Of a stretch of 64,000 bases of DNA, positions 24,045 to 32,479 are shown piece by piece. Each line of letters begins with the position of its first letter. Position 1 is the first letter of the stretch. Source of the stretch: Actinomadura rupiterrae. Lineage in GTDB: Bacteria; Actinomycetota; Actinomycetes; Streptosporangiales; Streptosporangiaceae. Location of the stretch: NCBI RefSeq assembly GCF_024172125.1, contig NZ_JAMZEA010000002.1, positions 620,001 to 684,000 on the forward strand, given 5' to 3'. Under the pieces are notes generated by a model. That model was not told where the DNA came from. It searched no databases and saw nothing but the letters and a program-made list of their open reading frames with translations. The translations under genes were made by a program, and so were the position numbers.

Positions 24045-24911
24045 GAGGCCAAGGCCGAGCTGCTGCATGGCCTGCTGGCCCATCATGCTCTCGCCGAGCG
24101 CGTTGGGGTGGACGGGCACGAAGTTCGTGCCGAACAGGGCCGGTTCGACCCACCTGGTTCCGAGCGGCTGGCAGGCGTCGTGCCCGACCGACGCCGCCAT
24201 GGTGACGTACGTGCTGCCGGTCTGGGCAGCGGCCTGCTGGACGGCCGAGTTGAGCGCCGCCTCGATGTTGTTGACGTACGCGTAGTCGCCCATCGCGATC
24301 GGCATCTTGGCGAAGCAGGACGGGTCGGGCTGGTCGGGCAGGATGCGCGGGTACCCGAGGATGGCGACCCGCGCGTTGGGGGCCTTCGCCCGCACCTGCT
24401 GCAGCGCGTTCTTGAGCGCGGGCGCGATCGTCGTGTTGACCGTGTTGACGAAGCTGGACCCGTAGAGCGTCTGGCACGGATGGCCCAGGCCGCCGGTGCT
24501 CACACCGGCCGTCCCGCAGGCGAGGACGGTGCTGGCGAACAGGTTGCCGTCGTTGCCGCCGATCGTCATCGTGACCAGCCGGGTCGCCGAGCCCAGCGCG
24601 TTGAGCTGCGGCGCGACGCCCGGGTACTGCGAGGAGGTGAAGTCGCCGGTCTTCGCGCCGCCGCACGTCACGTCCGTCAGCGTGGCTCCGATCTTGGATG
24701 CGATGAGGTGCGGGTAGTTCAGCGTGGAGCGCGCGCACAGCGGATCGGCGGACGGGGCGAGCGGCACCACGCCGGACGCGGCGCTGTAGCTGTCGCCCAT
24801 CGCGACGTAGTTCAGCGACGGGGACGCCTGCGCGGGAAGCGCGAGCGCGGTGGCGCCGCCGAGACCGAGGACCGATGCGGCCAGCGCGCGGGGGAGGTGG
24901 CGAACCTTCAT
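24039..24911 (-). CDS. Secreted SGNH/GDSL esterase-lipase
   Basis: 290-residue exported hydrolase. Signal peptide residues 1-30 (MKVRHLPRALAASVLGLGG, cleavage near QAS). SGNH blocks: GDSYSAASG with nucleophile Ser41, the Gly-containing block GGAKTGD, GGNDGN with its Asn, and the C-terminal VPVHPNALGE that supplies His. Six Cys suggest three disulfides, as in Streptomyces SCO7513-type lipases and phospholipase A1-like enzymes. It acts outside the cell on esters or lipids. Monocistronic by position. Confidence 0.93.
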   Translation of the reverse strand: MKVRHLPRALAASVLGLGGATALALPAQASPSLNYVAMGDSYSAASGVVPLAPSADPLCARSTLNYPHLIASKIGATLTDVTCGGAKTGDFTSSQYPGVAPQLNALGSATRLVTMTIGGNDGNLFASTVLACGTAGVSTGGLGHPCQTLYGSSFVNTVNTTIAPALKNALQQVRAKAPNARVAILGYPRILPDQPDPSCFAKMPIAMGDYAYVNNIEAALNSAVQQAAAQTGSTYVTMAASVGHDACQPLGTRWVEPALFGTNFVPVHPNALGESMMGQQAMQQLGLGLG

Positions 24912-25100
24912 GCGGCACTCCAGGGGGTGGGGACGTCCGCGCCTGCACCGCGTCGCCCGCGAGGTGGGCAGCGGGTTTCGCAGTCAACGGTCCGGAGCTG
25001 GGAGCGATACGCCGAGGGGGTGGGGGTGTGACGGATGCCACTGCGCAGATCGTGTTTTCGGCGACCGGATTTGTCAAGAGGGGCGGGACGTCATGGAGGT

Positions 25101-25196
25101 GCTGCGCGTCCGGTCAGAACCGACGTGCGGCGCGTCCGGTCAGGTGGGAGGTGCGGCGCGTTCGGTCGGGATGGGAGGGGCGGCGCGTCCGGTCAG
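25101..25196. repeat. Four imperfect copies of a 17-bp GC repeat
   Basis: GCGGCGCGTCCGGTCAG or a close variant starts at 25101, 25127, 25153 and 25180 (period 26-27). The fourth copy overlaps the 3' end of the acyl-CoA dehydrogenase gene, encoding its last residues and stop. The 281-base intergenic region on its left contains no gene. Confidence 0.7.
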
Positions 25197-26821
25197 GGGA
25201 TCTTGGGGGTGGCGCGGTCGATGAGCGGGGTGAGGTCGAGCCCGGGCGGGAGGGTGCCGAAGGCGACGCCGCCCGTGCCCGCGAGGCGGGTGGCGCAGAA
25301 GGCGTCGGCGACGGCCGGGTGGCCGTGCCGGACGAGCAGCGAGCCCTGGAGGATCAGCGCGAGCTGCTCGGCGACGCTGCGGGCGCGCAGCTCGATCGTG
25401 CCGAAGTCGGTCAGGGCGTCCTTGGCGCGCCGGACGGCGCCGTCGAGCCGGACGTCCGCGCCGGCGGCCAGCTCGACCTCGGTGAAGAACGCCTCGACGG
25501 TCGCGGGCTCCTTCGCCATCGCGCGCAGGATGTCGAGCGCGGCGACGTTGCCGGAGCCCTCCCAGATGGAGTTCAGCGGGCTCTCGCGGAACAGGCGCGG
25601 CATGCCCGACTCCTCGACGTAGCCGTTCCCGCCGAGGCATTCGAGCGCTTCGGCGGCGTGCGCCGGCCAGCGCTTGCAGACCCAGTACTTGCTGACGGCC
25701 AGGGCGAGCCGCTTGAACGCGGTCTCGGACGCGTCGCCGCGCACGGACCGGTCGGTGGCCCCCGCGAGGCGCAGCATGAGCGTCGTGGCGGCCTCGGACT
25801 CCAGCGACAGGTCGGCCAGGACGTTCCGCATCAGCGCGTGGTCGGCGAGGTACTTGCCGAAGGACTTGCGGTGCGCGGCGTGGTGGGCGGCGATCGTGAG
25901 GCCCTCGCGCATCCCGGCGGCGGCGCCGATCACGCAGTCCAGGCGGGTCATGTTGACCATCTCGATGATGGTCCGGACGCCGCGCCCCTCCTCGCCGACG
26001 CGGTGGGCGACGGCGTGCTCGTACTCGATCTCGGACGAGGCGTTGGACTTGTTGCCCAGCTTGTCCTTGAGCCGCATCAGCCGCAGCGGGCTGAGCGTGC
26101 CGTCCGGCAGGACGCGGGGGACGAGGAAGCAGGTCACGCCGGCGTCGGTCTGCGCGAGGGTGAGGAACAGGTCGCACATCGGCGCGCTGGTGAACCACTT
26201 GTGGCCGACGAGCGTGTACGTGCCGTCCGGCTGGAGGGTCGCGCGCGTGGTGTTGGCGCGGACGTCCGAGCCGCCCTGCTTCTCGGTCATCGACATGCCC
26301 GCGAGCAGCGCGTTCTTGGTCAGTGGCGCGCGCAGGCCGTAGTCGTACTCGCGCTTGGCGAGCAGCGGCTCGTACTGCGCGGCCAGCTCGGGCGTCTGGC
26401 GCAGCGCCGGGACGGCCGCGTAGGTCATCGAGACCGGGCAGCCGTGCCCGGCGTCCACCCGCCAGGCGTAGAACTTGGCGGCGCGGGCGACGTGCGCGCC
26501 GGGACGGCCGTCCGCCCAGGGCGCGCCGTGCAGGCCGTGCGTGACGGCGACGTCCATCAGCTCGTGCCAGGCAGGATGGAACTCGACCTCGTCGATGCGG
26601 TGGCCGTACCGGTCGTGGGTGCGCAGGACGGGCGGGTTCTCGTTGGCGAGCCGCCCCCACTCCTGGGCCTGGGCGGTGCCCGCCAGGCGGCCGATCTCGT
26701 GCACCTCCGGGACGGCCCAGGCGGCGTCCTCGCGGATGAGGCCGTCGAGGAGCGCGGCGTCCTCGGCGAGGTCGTGCCCGGTCAGCGGCGGGACCTGGTT
26801 GAACACCTCGTGGGTCGGCAC
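25193..26821 (-). CDS. aidB: AidB-type acyl-CoA dehydrogenase (DNA alkylation response)
   Basis: 542-residue flavoprotein of the acyl-CoA dehydrogenase superfamily, AidB branch; Escherichia coli AidB is 541 residues. It starts THEVFNQVPPLTGHDL (hallmark of AidB), then GMSMTEKQGGSDVRANTTRA (FAD/substrate block), HKWFTSAPMCD, and GNGYVEESGMPRLFRESPLNSIWEGSGNV, which contains the catalytic-site region. AidB binds DNA near alkylation-responsive promoters and may destroy alkylating agents. The GTG at 26821 was chosen over the longer frame: GAGGAG lies upstream and the homology begins exactly there. Confidence 0.92.
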   Translation of the reverse strand: MPTHEVFNQVPPLTGHDLAEDAALLDGLIREDAAWAVPEVHEIGRLAGTAQAQEWGRLANENPPVLRTHDRYGHRIDEVEFHPAWHELMDVAVTHGLHGAPWADGRPGAHVARAAKFYAWRVDAGHGCPVSMTYAAVPALRQTPELAAQYEPLLAKREYDYGLRAPLTKNALLAGMSMTEKQGGSDVRANTTRATLQPDGTYTLVGHKWFTSAPMCDLFLTLAQTDAGVTCFLVPRVLPDGTLSPLRLMRLKDKLGNKSNASSEIEYEHAVAHRVGEEGRGVRTIIEMVNMTRLDCVIGAAAGMREGLTIAAHHAAHRKSFGKYLADHALMRNVLADLSLESEAATTLMLRLAGATDRSVRGDASETAFKRLALAVSKYWVCKRWPAHAAEALECLGGNGYVEESGMPRLFRESPLNSIWEGSGNVAALDILRAMAKEPATVEAFFTEVELAAGADVRLDGAVRRAKDALTDFGTIELRARSVAEQLALILQGSLLVRHGHPAVADAFCATRLAGTGGVAFGTLPPGLDLTPLIDRATPKIP

Positions 26822-27008
26822 TGCGGGCTCCTCGCGGACGGGACGGGCGGCACGGACACCCCCAACCTTACAGAATCGAATCACCTGTAGGGAAGATGTA
26901 GTACCAGGCCGGGTCCGCCCCGGGCGGTCCGGGTCCTCCCCGAGGGCAGGGTGGATCTCGTCCCCCCGGTGGATTGTTCGGCGGTCGCGGGGGCATAACG
27001 TCGGAAGC

Positions 27009-27632
27009 ATGAGTCAGCCCACCCCGCAGCAGGCGCAGACTCCCGCCTCCCCGCCGCCCGGAAGCACCGCTCCGGCGCAGGTCCGCGCCTCGGACGCCGA
27101 GCGCGAGGCGGTCGTCGAGCATCTCCGCGTCGCGTCCGTCGAGGGCAGGCTGACCTTCGCCGAGCTCGCCGGCCGCACCGAGGCCGCCTACTCCGCGGTG
27201 ACCCGCGCCGACCTGGAGGCCGTGGTCGCCGACCTGCCCGGGATGGGCGCGCCCGGCGCCGCCCCCGCCCCGCTGCTCAAGACCCGTCGGTTCAGCGCCG
27301 TCCTCGGTGACTGCACCGAGCGCATCGTCGGCCGCATCGACGAGGAGCTGGAGATCCTGGCCGTCCTCGGCGACGTCAAGGTCGACCTGCGCGCCGCCCA
27401 GGTCCCGACCGGCGCGGTGAGCGTGGTCGCGAACGCGGTGCTCGGGGACGTCACGCTGATCGTCCCGTCCGGGGCCGTGGTGGAGCTGACCGGGCACGCC
27501 GTGCTGGGCGACCGCCGGGTCTCCGCCCGGGACGTCCCGGCCGGGCCGCACGTCCCGGTCGTCCGCGTCCGGGCCAACGCCTACCTCGGCGACATCAAGA
27601 TCGTCGACGAGGAGCCCGCCTCCTGGTGGTGA
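27009..27632 (+). CDS. DUF1707 / LiaF-like regulatory protein
   Basis: 207-residue soluble protein. A Pro/Gln/Ala linker (1-28) precedes DUF1707 (about 30-80: RASDAEREAVVEHLRVASVEGRLTFAEL), and the C-terminal half (about 95-205) has the repeating AVLGDV...VVANAVLGDVTLIVPSGA...VRANAYLGDIKI pattern of the cell-envelope stress protein LiaF/VraT-type beta-helix. No membrane helices, unlike some relatives. Such proteins modulate envelope-stress signalling in actinomycetes. Divergent from aidB; followed by a strong terminator. Confidence 0.85.
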   Translation: MSQPTPQQAQTPASPPPGSTAPAQVRASDAEREAVVEHLRVASVEGRLTFAELAGRTEAAYSAVTRADLEAVVADLPGMGAPGAAPAPLLKTRRFSAVLGDCTERIVGRIDEELEILAVLGDVKVDLRAAQVPTGAVSVVANAVLGDVTLIVPSGAVVELTGHAVLGDRRVSARDVPAGPHVPVVRVRANAYLGDIKIVDEEPASWW

Positions 27633-27646
27633 GGCCCCCGAACAAG

Positions 27647-27680
27647 GAGGCCGGTCCCCGCAACCGCGGGAACCGGCCTC
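27647..27680. terminator. Strong bidirectional hairpin terminator
   Basis: A 15-bp stem with one mismatch: GAGGCCGGTCCCCGC (27647-27661), loop AACC, and GCGGGAACCGGCCTC (27666-27680). It lies between two convergent genes and can stop transcription in both directions. No U-tract, as is normal in high-GC genomes. Confidence 0.85.
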
Positions 27681-27696
27681 GTCGCTTTCGGCGGTC

Positions 27697-27957
27697 CTAG
27701 GCGTTCTGCCGCTGGTAGGCGACGCGCGCGCCGAGCCAGCCGAAGTACGCGGCCACGCCGATCACGCCGGCCTTCCGGGTCTTCTTGGTGGTGAGGGCGA
27801 GGCCGAGGGCCAGCTCGGTCGCGCCGTTCCGCTTGATCCAGGCCTCGGTGTCGTGCGGGAAGCCGACCCGCGAGATCGGCTCGAACAGCTTCGGCGCGGC
27901 GAAGTGCGCCGCGCCCGTGGCGGCCAGGGCGATTCCGGCCTTGCGGAGCAGAGCCAT
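27697..27957 (-). CDS. Small membrane protein
   Basis: 86-residue protein with hydrophobic stretches at about 7-22 (AGIALAATGAAHFAAP) and 62-78 (AGVIGVAAYFGWLGARV). Its motif HFAAPKLFEPISRVGFP suggests a relative of small DoxX-like or isoprenylcysteine-type membrane proteins, but the function is unknown. AGAGGA ribosome site before the ATG at 27957. It follows the monooxygenase gene by 14 bases, so it probably belongs to the SDR-monooxygenase operon. Confidence 0.7.
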   Translation of the reverse strand: MALLRKAGIALAATGAAHFAAPKLFEPISRVGFPHDTEAWIKRNGATELALGLALTTKKTRKAGVIGVAAYFGWLGARVAYQRQNA

Positions 27958-27971
27958 GTCGGGACGTCCTC

Positions 27972-29468
27972 TCATCGGGTGAACTCGTAGTCGTCGAGGT
28001 CGAAGGTGCGTGCTCGGCGCCAAACGTACAGACCGGACTGCGGCCGGATGTACGGGGCCTCCCCGCGCTTGTCGAAGTAGTAGCTGTTGGACCGGGCGCA
28101 GCTCGGCTGCGCGAGGATCGTGCCGCGCATCCGGCGGCGCATGTCGGCGGTGAACGCGTCGTGCGGGCCGACCCGCACCGCCACCCGCGCCGCCCTGCGC
28201 CGCCGCGCCTCGGCCAGCACCCGGACGATGTGCGTCGTGCCCGCCTCGATGATCGAGAACCAGGACGCGCCGGTCACCGTGTACGGGCCGTTCATCATCC
28301 AGAAGTTCGGCGCCTGGGGAACCGACAGGCCCTCGTAGGCGTGGTACCGCTCGCGGTCCCAGTGCTCGCCCAGCTCGACCCCGCCGAGCCCGACGACCGG
28401 GAACGGCGGCGTCGCGCCCGGCTCCAGGATCTTGAACCCGGTGGCGAGGACGAGCGTGTCGACCGGCCGCTCCACGCCGTCCCGGGTGACGATGCCGGAC
28501 GCGGTGACCCGCTCGATCGGCTCGGTGACCAGCGCCACGTTCGGCCTGGTGAACGCCGGAAAATAGGCGTTGGAGAACGACGGCCGCTTGCACCCGAACC
28601 CGTAGCGCGGCGTGAGCTTGCGGCGCAGCGCGCGGTCGGGCACCTGCCGCCGCAGGTGCGCCCGGCAGAGCAGCTCCGCGCCGCGCACCAGGAACGGCGC
28701 CTTGCTGTAGTGGACGATCCCGAGCACCATCACGACCTCGGACACCGCCGTCGTCACCAGCCGGACGAGCCGCTGCACCGGCGGCAGCGCGCGGAACAGC
28801 CGCCGCACCCCGCGCGGGATCGCGAAGTCGACCTTCGGGAACACCCAGATCGGCGTCCGCTGGTAGACGTCCAGGTGCGCGGCGCGCGCGGCGATCTCCG
28901 GGATCACCTGGAGCCCGGACGCGCCCGTCCCGATCACCGCGACGCGCCGTCCGGCGAGGTCGTGCCCGTGGTCCCAGCGCGCGGTGTGGACGATCTTCCC
29001 GGCGAACCCGTCCAGGCCCGGGATGTCGGGGTTCCTCGGCTGGTCGAGCGGCCCGACCGCGCACACCAGGAACCGCGCCGAGTACTCCGTCCCGCCATCG
29101 GAGGTCGAGACGCGCCAGCGGTTGGCGCCGCTGTCGAACTCGGCCTTCTCGACGCGCGTGTTCAGGCGCAGGTGCGGGCGCAGCTTGTACTTGGTCGCGC
29201 AGTGCTCGGCGTAGGCGCGCACCTCCTCGCCCGGCGCGAACGCCCGCGACCAGCCGGGGTTCGGCTCGAACGAGAAGGAGTAGGTCGCGGACGGGATGTC
29301 CACGGCCACGCCCGGATAGGTGTTGTGCCGCCAGACGCCGCCGACGCTCTCCGCCGCGTCCAGGATCACGAAGTCGCGGATGCCGCGCCGCAGCAGCTGG
29401 ATCCCCGCGCACAACCCGGAGAACCCGGCCCCGACGATCACGACCTCGGGGGACTCGGCCTCAGCCAT
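27972..29468 (-). CDS. Flavin-dependent monooxygenase, Baeyer-Villiger type
   Basis: 498-residue cytosolic FAD/NADPH enzyme. FAD-binding GAGFSG (11-16) and NADPH-binding GTGASG (about 178-183) Rossmann loops flank the BVMO fingerprint FAGKIVHTARWDHG (FxGxxxHxxxW-D). Such enzymes insert oxygen into ketones or oxidise N/S atoms. Start ATG 29468 overlaps the SDR gene by 8 bases, so translation is coupled; an SDR making the ketone substrate from an alcohol is a common partner. The small membrane gene follows. Long-chain or steroid-like ketones are plausible but not shown. Confidence 0.92.
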   Translation of the reverse strand: MAEAESPEVVIVGAGFSGLCAGIQLLRRGIRDFVILDAAESVGGVWRHNTYPGVAVDIPSATYSFSFEPNPGWSRAFAPGEEVRAYAEHCATKYKLRPHLRLNTRVEKAEFDSGANRWRVSTSDGGTEYSARFLVCAVGPLDQPRNPDIPGLDGFAGKIVHTARWDHGHDLAGRRVAVIGTGASGLQVIPEIAARAAHLDVYQRTPIWVFPKVDFAIPRGVRRLFRALPPVQRLVRLVTTAVSEVVMVLGIVHYSKAPFLVRGAELLCRAHLRRQVPDRALRRKLTPRYGFGCKRPSFSNAYFPAFTRPNVALVTEPIERVTASGIVTRDGVERPVDTLVLATGFKILEPGATPPFPVVGLGGVELGEHWDRERYHAYEGLSVPQAPNFWMMNGPYTVTGASWFSIIEAGTTHIVRVLAEARRRRAARVAVRVGPHDAFTADMRRRMRGTILAQPSCARSNSYYFDKRGEAPYIRPQSGLYVWRRARTFDLDDYEFTR

Positions 29469-30393
29469 CCTGGACCACCCGCCCGCGCCCCGCGTCGTTC
29501 TGCCCGCCCTCTTCGGAATTCCGGGCGGCGCGCCGGCGGACGGCCTGCTCGGCGACGCGGCGGTCATGGGCGCCGCGCGTGCCGAAGGTCTGCCGGTGGG
29601 CGCGGTCGCCGTCCATCAGCTTCCGGACGGCCCGGACCACCCCTTCCGGCGCGACCGCGAGCGCCGGTTCCACCACCGCGAGCCAGCCCGGAACCGGGTA
29701 TTCGGCCCGCCGCGACACGCAGCTCCGCACCACCGCCTCGGCGACCCTGTCCGGGTCGATGGTCGGCAGGCCGCCGCCGAGCCGGACGCCCTCGGTCAGC
29801 CCGGTCCGGACGGCCGTCGGCAGGACGGCGCTGACGCTGACGCCGTGCGCCGCCATCTCCTCCCGCACGGATGCCGTGAGTCCCACGGCCGCGTACTTGC
29901 TGGCGTTGTAGACCGCCATGCCAGGAAGCGGCAGCTTGCCGGCCATGGAGCAGATGTTCGCGACGTGGCCGCGTCCGCGCTCCACCATCCCCGGCAGGAC
30001 GGTCCGCATCCCGTTGACGAGCCCCTGGACGTTGACGTCCATCGTGGTCGCGCTGACCTCGTCCGGTTCGTCCAGGAACGGGCCGAGGGGCATGACCCCG
30101 GCGCTGTTGACCAGCACGTCGATCGGGCCGAGGGCGTCCTCGACGGACGCGGCGAACGCGGCGAACGACGCGCGGTCGGTGACGTCCAGGGGTCCGGAGA
30201 GGACCGCGCCGGCGGGGCCGAGCGCGGCGGTCAGCTCGGCGGCCGTGCGGGCGGCGGCCCCGGCGTCGAGGTCGCCGACCGCGACCCGGGCGCCGCGCTC
30301 GGCGAGCAGCCGGGCGGTCTCGCGGCCGATGCCGCGCGCGCCGCCGGTGACCGCCGCGACGGCTCCCGGACGCGCCACAGCGGGGTATCGCAT
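29461..30393 (-). CDS. Short-chain dehydrogenase/reductase (SDR)
   Basis: 310-residue NAD(P)-dependent oxidoreductase. Cofactor loop TGGARGIG (16-23), DLDAG after strand 2 (favours NAD), NSAGVM, catalytic Ser in ICSMAG (about 145) and YNASK (Tyr about 159, Lys 163). The C-terminal 40 residues are basic and extend past the fold. First gene of the operon with the monooxygenase; divergent from a TetR gene and preceded by a palindrome. Confidence 0.92.
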   Translation of the reverse strand: MRYPAVARPGAVAAVTGGARGIGRETARLLAERGARVAVGDLDAGAAARTAAELTAALGPAGAVLSGPLDVTDRASFAAFAASVEDALGPIDVLVNSAGVMPLGPFLDEPDEVSATTMDVNVQGLVNGMRTVLPGMVERGRGHVANICSMAGKLPLPGMAVYNASKYAAVGLTASVREEMAAHGVSVSAVLPTAVRTGLTEGVRLGGGLPTIDPDRVAEAVVRSCVSRRAEYPVPGWLAVVEPALAVAPEGVVRAVRKLMDGDRAHRQTFGTRGAHDRRVAEQAVRRRAARNSEEGGQNDAGRGRVVQDG

Positions 30394-30412
30394 GGGGGGC
30401 TCCTTCGTTCGG

Positions 30413-30425
30413 ATACCGACGGTAT
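30413..30425. promoter_or_regulatory. Palindromic operator for the TetR gene
   Basis: ATACCG-A-CGGTAT is a perfect 6+1+6 palindrome, 20 bases upstream of the SDR start and 65 before the TetR start. Such ATACCG/CGGTAT dyads are common TetR operators in actinomycetes. Position and symmetry support repression of the SDR-monooxygenase operon. Confidence 0.65.
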
Positions 30426-30490
30426 GTGAGTGTTGGACTCGACGTCAATAGGCCGCCGGATCCGGCCGTCCGGGCCGTACACTGCACGTC

Positions 30491-31123
30491 ATGGCACGAG
30501 AGAGCGGCCTGAGCAGGGCGGCGCGGCAGGCCCGCACGCGCGGGCTGCTGGTCGCCACGGCGCGCCGGCTGTTCCTGCGGGACGGCTACCACGCCACGAC
30601 GCTCGACCGGGTCGCCGAGGCGGCGGGCTTCTCCAAGGGCGCCGTCTACTCCAACTTCGCCACCAAGGACGACCTCTGCCAGACCGTCATCGACCAGGTG
30701 CGCGCCGAGCAGGTCGGCGCGGTCATCGAGGCGATCGGCGGCGAGGGTTCGGCGGAGGACCGGCTCGCCGTCTTCGACGCCTGGGCCGAGCGGACGATCG
30801 GCGACCCCGGCTGGACGCTGCTGGAGGCCGAGTTCGCGATCCACGCCACCCGCCGCGACCCCGACCTGCGCGACCGCGTCGCCGAGGGCGGGCGGCACTG
30901 GGTCCAGGCGCTCGCCGCCCTGCTGGAAGAGGAGGCGGGCCGCCGCTCCCTGGTCCTGCCGCTCCGGCCGGACGAGCTGGCCGAGGCGCTGCTCAGCCTG
31001 GGAATCGGCCTCGGCCTGCGCCGCGCGGTCGACCCGACGCTCTCGTCCCACGCCCTCACGGACGTGATCCGCCTCTTCCTCAGCCCCGAACTGAACGCGC
31101 GGGTCGAGAACGCACGGGAGTGA
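30491..31123 (+). CDS. TetR-family transcriptional regulator
   Basis: 210-residue repressor. Helix-turn-helix at about 18-62 (TTLDRVAEAAGFSKGAVYSNFATKDDL), followed by a TetR ligand domain with WTLLEAEFAIHATRRDPDL. Divergent from the SDR/monooxygenase operon, which it probably regulates. Its last codons and stop lie inside a 14-bp tandem repeat array. Confidence 0.9.
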   Translation: MARESGLSRAARQARTRGLLVATARRLFLRDGYHATTLDRVAEAAGFSKGAVYSNFATKDDLCQTVIDQVRAEQVGAVIEAIGGEGSAEDRLAVFDAWAERTIGDPGWTLLEAEFAIHATRRDPDLRDRVAEGGRHWVQALAALLEEEAGRRSLVLPLRPDELAEALLSLGIGLGLRRAVDPTLSSHALTDVIRLFLSPELNARVENARE

Positions 31124-31163
31124 ACGCACGGGAGTGAACGCACGGGAGTGAACGCACGGGAGT
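31108..31163. repeat. 14-bp tandem repeat, four perfect copies
   Basis: GAACGCACGGGAGT repeats at 31108, 31122, 31136 and 31150, with degenerate copies (GAAGCGGCGAGAGT) after. The first copy encodes the final residues of the TetR protein (NARE) and its stop codon at 31121-31123. Confidence 0.85.
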
Positions 31164-31306
31164 GAAGCGGCGAGAGTGAAGCGGCGGTTCACCCGGCGCT
31201 AACGCTCGGCCGGGCATGCTGGTCGAATTCGGCTGGTTTGTAGGGAACTTTCAGACTTGTCCCGAGCGTCTCACCAGACGGCGGCCGGGAAGCGCAGGGA
31301 GCGGCC

Positions 31307-32479
31307 ATGAAGAGCAGGGCGAGAGCGGCGGTCGTGGCGGCGGGGGCGGTCACGACGGTCGCGGTCGCGGTGGCGGCGGTCCTGTTCGGCTCGGGCGCGT
31401 TCGGCTCGGGCCCGCCCCTGCGGGCCCATGCCGGGCTGGACGCGCGGACGACCGGTCACGCACCGGTCGCGCGCGTCCTCGGCCGCTATGCCATGCCGTC
31501 CGGCGGCGAGACATCCGCGAGTTTCCAGGGCCTCGCCGCCGCGCACGGCACGGTGTGGGTCTCCGGGACGAGCGGCCCGCTCGGCAAGGCGGGCTCGCCA
31601 TCCGGGTTCGTCCTGCGCTACCAGGGCGGACGGCTCGCGAAGCTGGACGCGCCGCTCAAGCCGGGGACCAGCGAGGGCGGCGACGTGTCGGCGGTCGGCG
31701 GGCTGGCCTGGGTGCTGGCGTCCGACAAGGGCGGCGCCGAACTGCTCACCACCGACGGACGCACGTGGCGGCAGGACGTCCGTCCCACGCGGCGCGGCTT
31801 CGGCGCCTACGGAGTCACCGCGGTCAGCGAACGCGACATCTGGGTCAGCGGCGCCAAGCCTGACGACCACGGCGACAAGCAGGCGCCCGTCCTGCTCCAC
31901 TACGACGGCACCGCCTGGCACAGGACGGACAAGGGCGTCGGCGGCGACCACGACGTCCTCCTGTTCGGCATGACCGCACGCGCCTCGAACGACGTGTGGA
32001 CGGCCGGACAGCGCTCGCTCGGCACCAAGAACCTCGACGCGACCCCGTTCCTGGCGCACTGGGACGGGCGCTCCTGGCGACGCGCGCACACGCCCGTCCG
32101 GCTCGGCTTCGTCCGCTCGGTGGCCGCGCTGACCGGCGCCGACGCCTGGGCGGTCGGCGGGACCGACTGCTCCTGCTCGTCCGAGGCCGGGCCGCTGGTC
32201 CTGCACTACGACGGGAAGACCTGGCGCAGGACCACCACCTCGGGCCTGCGGCGCGCGCTCGAATCGGTCGTCCAGGACGGGCGCGGCGGGCTCTGGGCCG
32301 CCGAGAGCGGCGGACGCGTCCTGCACTTCGACGGCCGCGCGTGGCGACCCGCGACACTGCCGGGACAGGCGTCCGCGACCGCCGTCGCCCGCGACCCGCA
32401 GACCGGCAGGATCTACGCCATCGCCGACGAGCCGGAGCAGAACGACAAGGTCACCGGCCTGCTCCTCGAACTGGGCTGA
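31307..32479 (+). CDS. Secreted beta-propeller-like protein of unknown function
   Basis: 390-residue exported protein. A long hydrophobic N-terminus (about 7-28, AAVVAAGAVTTVAVAVAAVLFG) acts as a signal or anchor. The rest consists of repeated blade-like units with W-containing strands: AAAHGTVWVSG, VGGLAWVLASD, TAVSERDIWVSG, ARASNDVWTAG, LTGADAWAVGG, GGLWAAESGG, each followed by LLHYDGTAWHR-type strands. This spacing suggests a six- to seven-bladed propeller of the kind found in extracellular proteins. Cys pair in GGTDCSCSS. The 3' end overlaps the convergent lipase gene by 29 bases. Function unknown. Confidence 0.78.
   Translation: MKSRARAAVVAAGAVTTVAVAVAAVLFGSGAFGSGPPLRAHAGLDARTTGHAPVARVLGRYAMPSGGETSASFQGLAAAHGTVWVSGTSGPLGKAGSPSGFVLRYQGGRLAKLDAPLKPGTSEGGDVSAVGGLAWVLASDKGGAELLTTDGRTWRQDVRPTRRGFGAYGVTAVSERDIWVSGAKPDDHGDKQAPVLLHYDGTAWHRTDKGVGGDHDVLLFGMTARASNDVWTAGQRSLGTKNLDATPFLAHWDGRSWRRAHTPVRLGFVRSVAALTGADAWAVGGTDCSCSSEAGPLVLHYDGKTWRRTTTSGLRRALESVVQDGRGGLWAAESGGRVLHFDGRAWRPATLPGQASATAVARDPQTGRIYAIADEPEQNDKVTGLLLELG

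Noticed and set aside
25101-25196. CRISPR-like spaced repeats
   Set aside because: Units are only 17 bases, imperfect, separated by about 9 bases, four in number, and overlap a gene end; no cas genes are present.
31108-31163. CRISPR or integrase attachment array
   Set aside because: Direct tandem copies with no spacers and no integrase nearby; simple slippage repeat.
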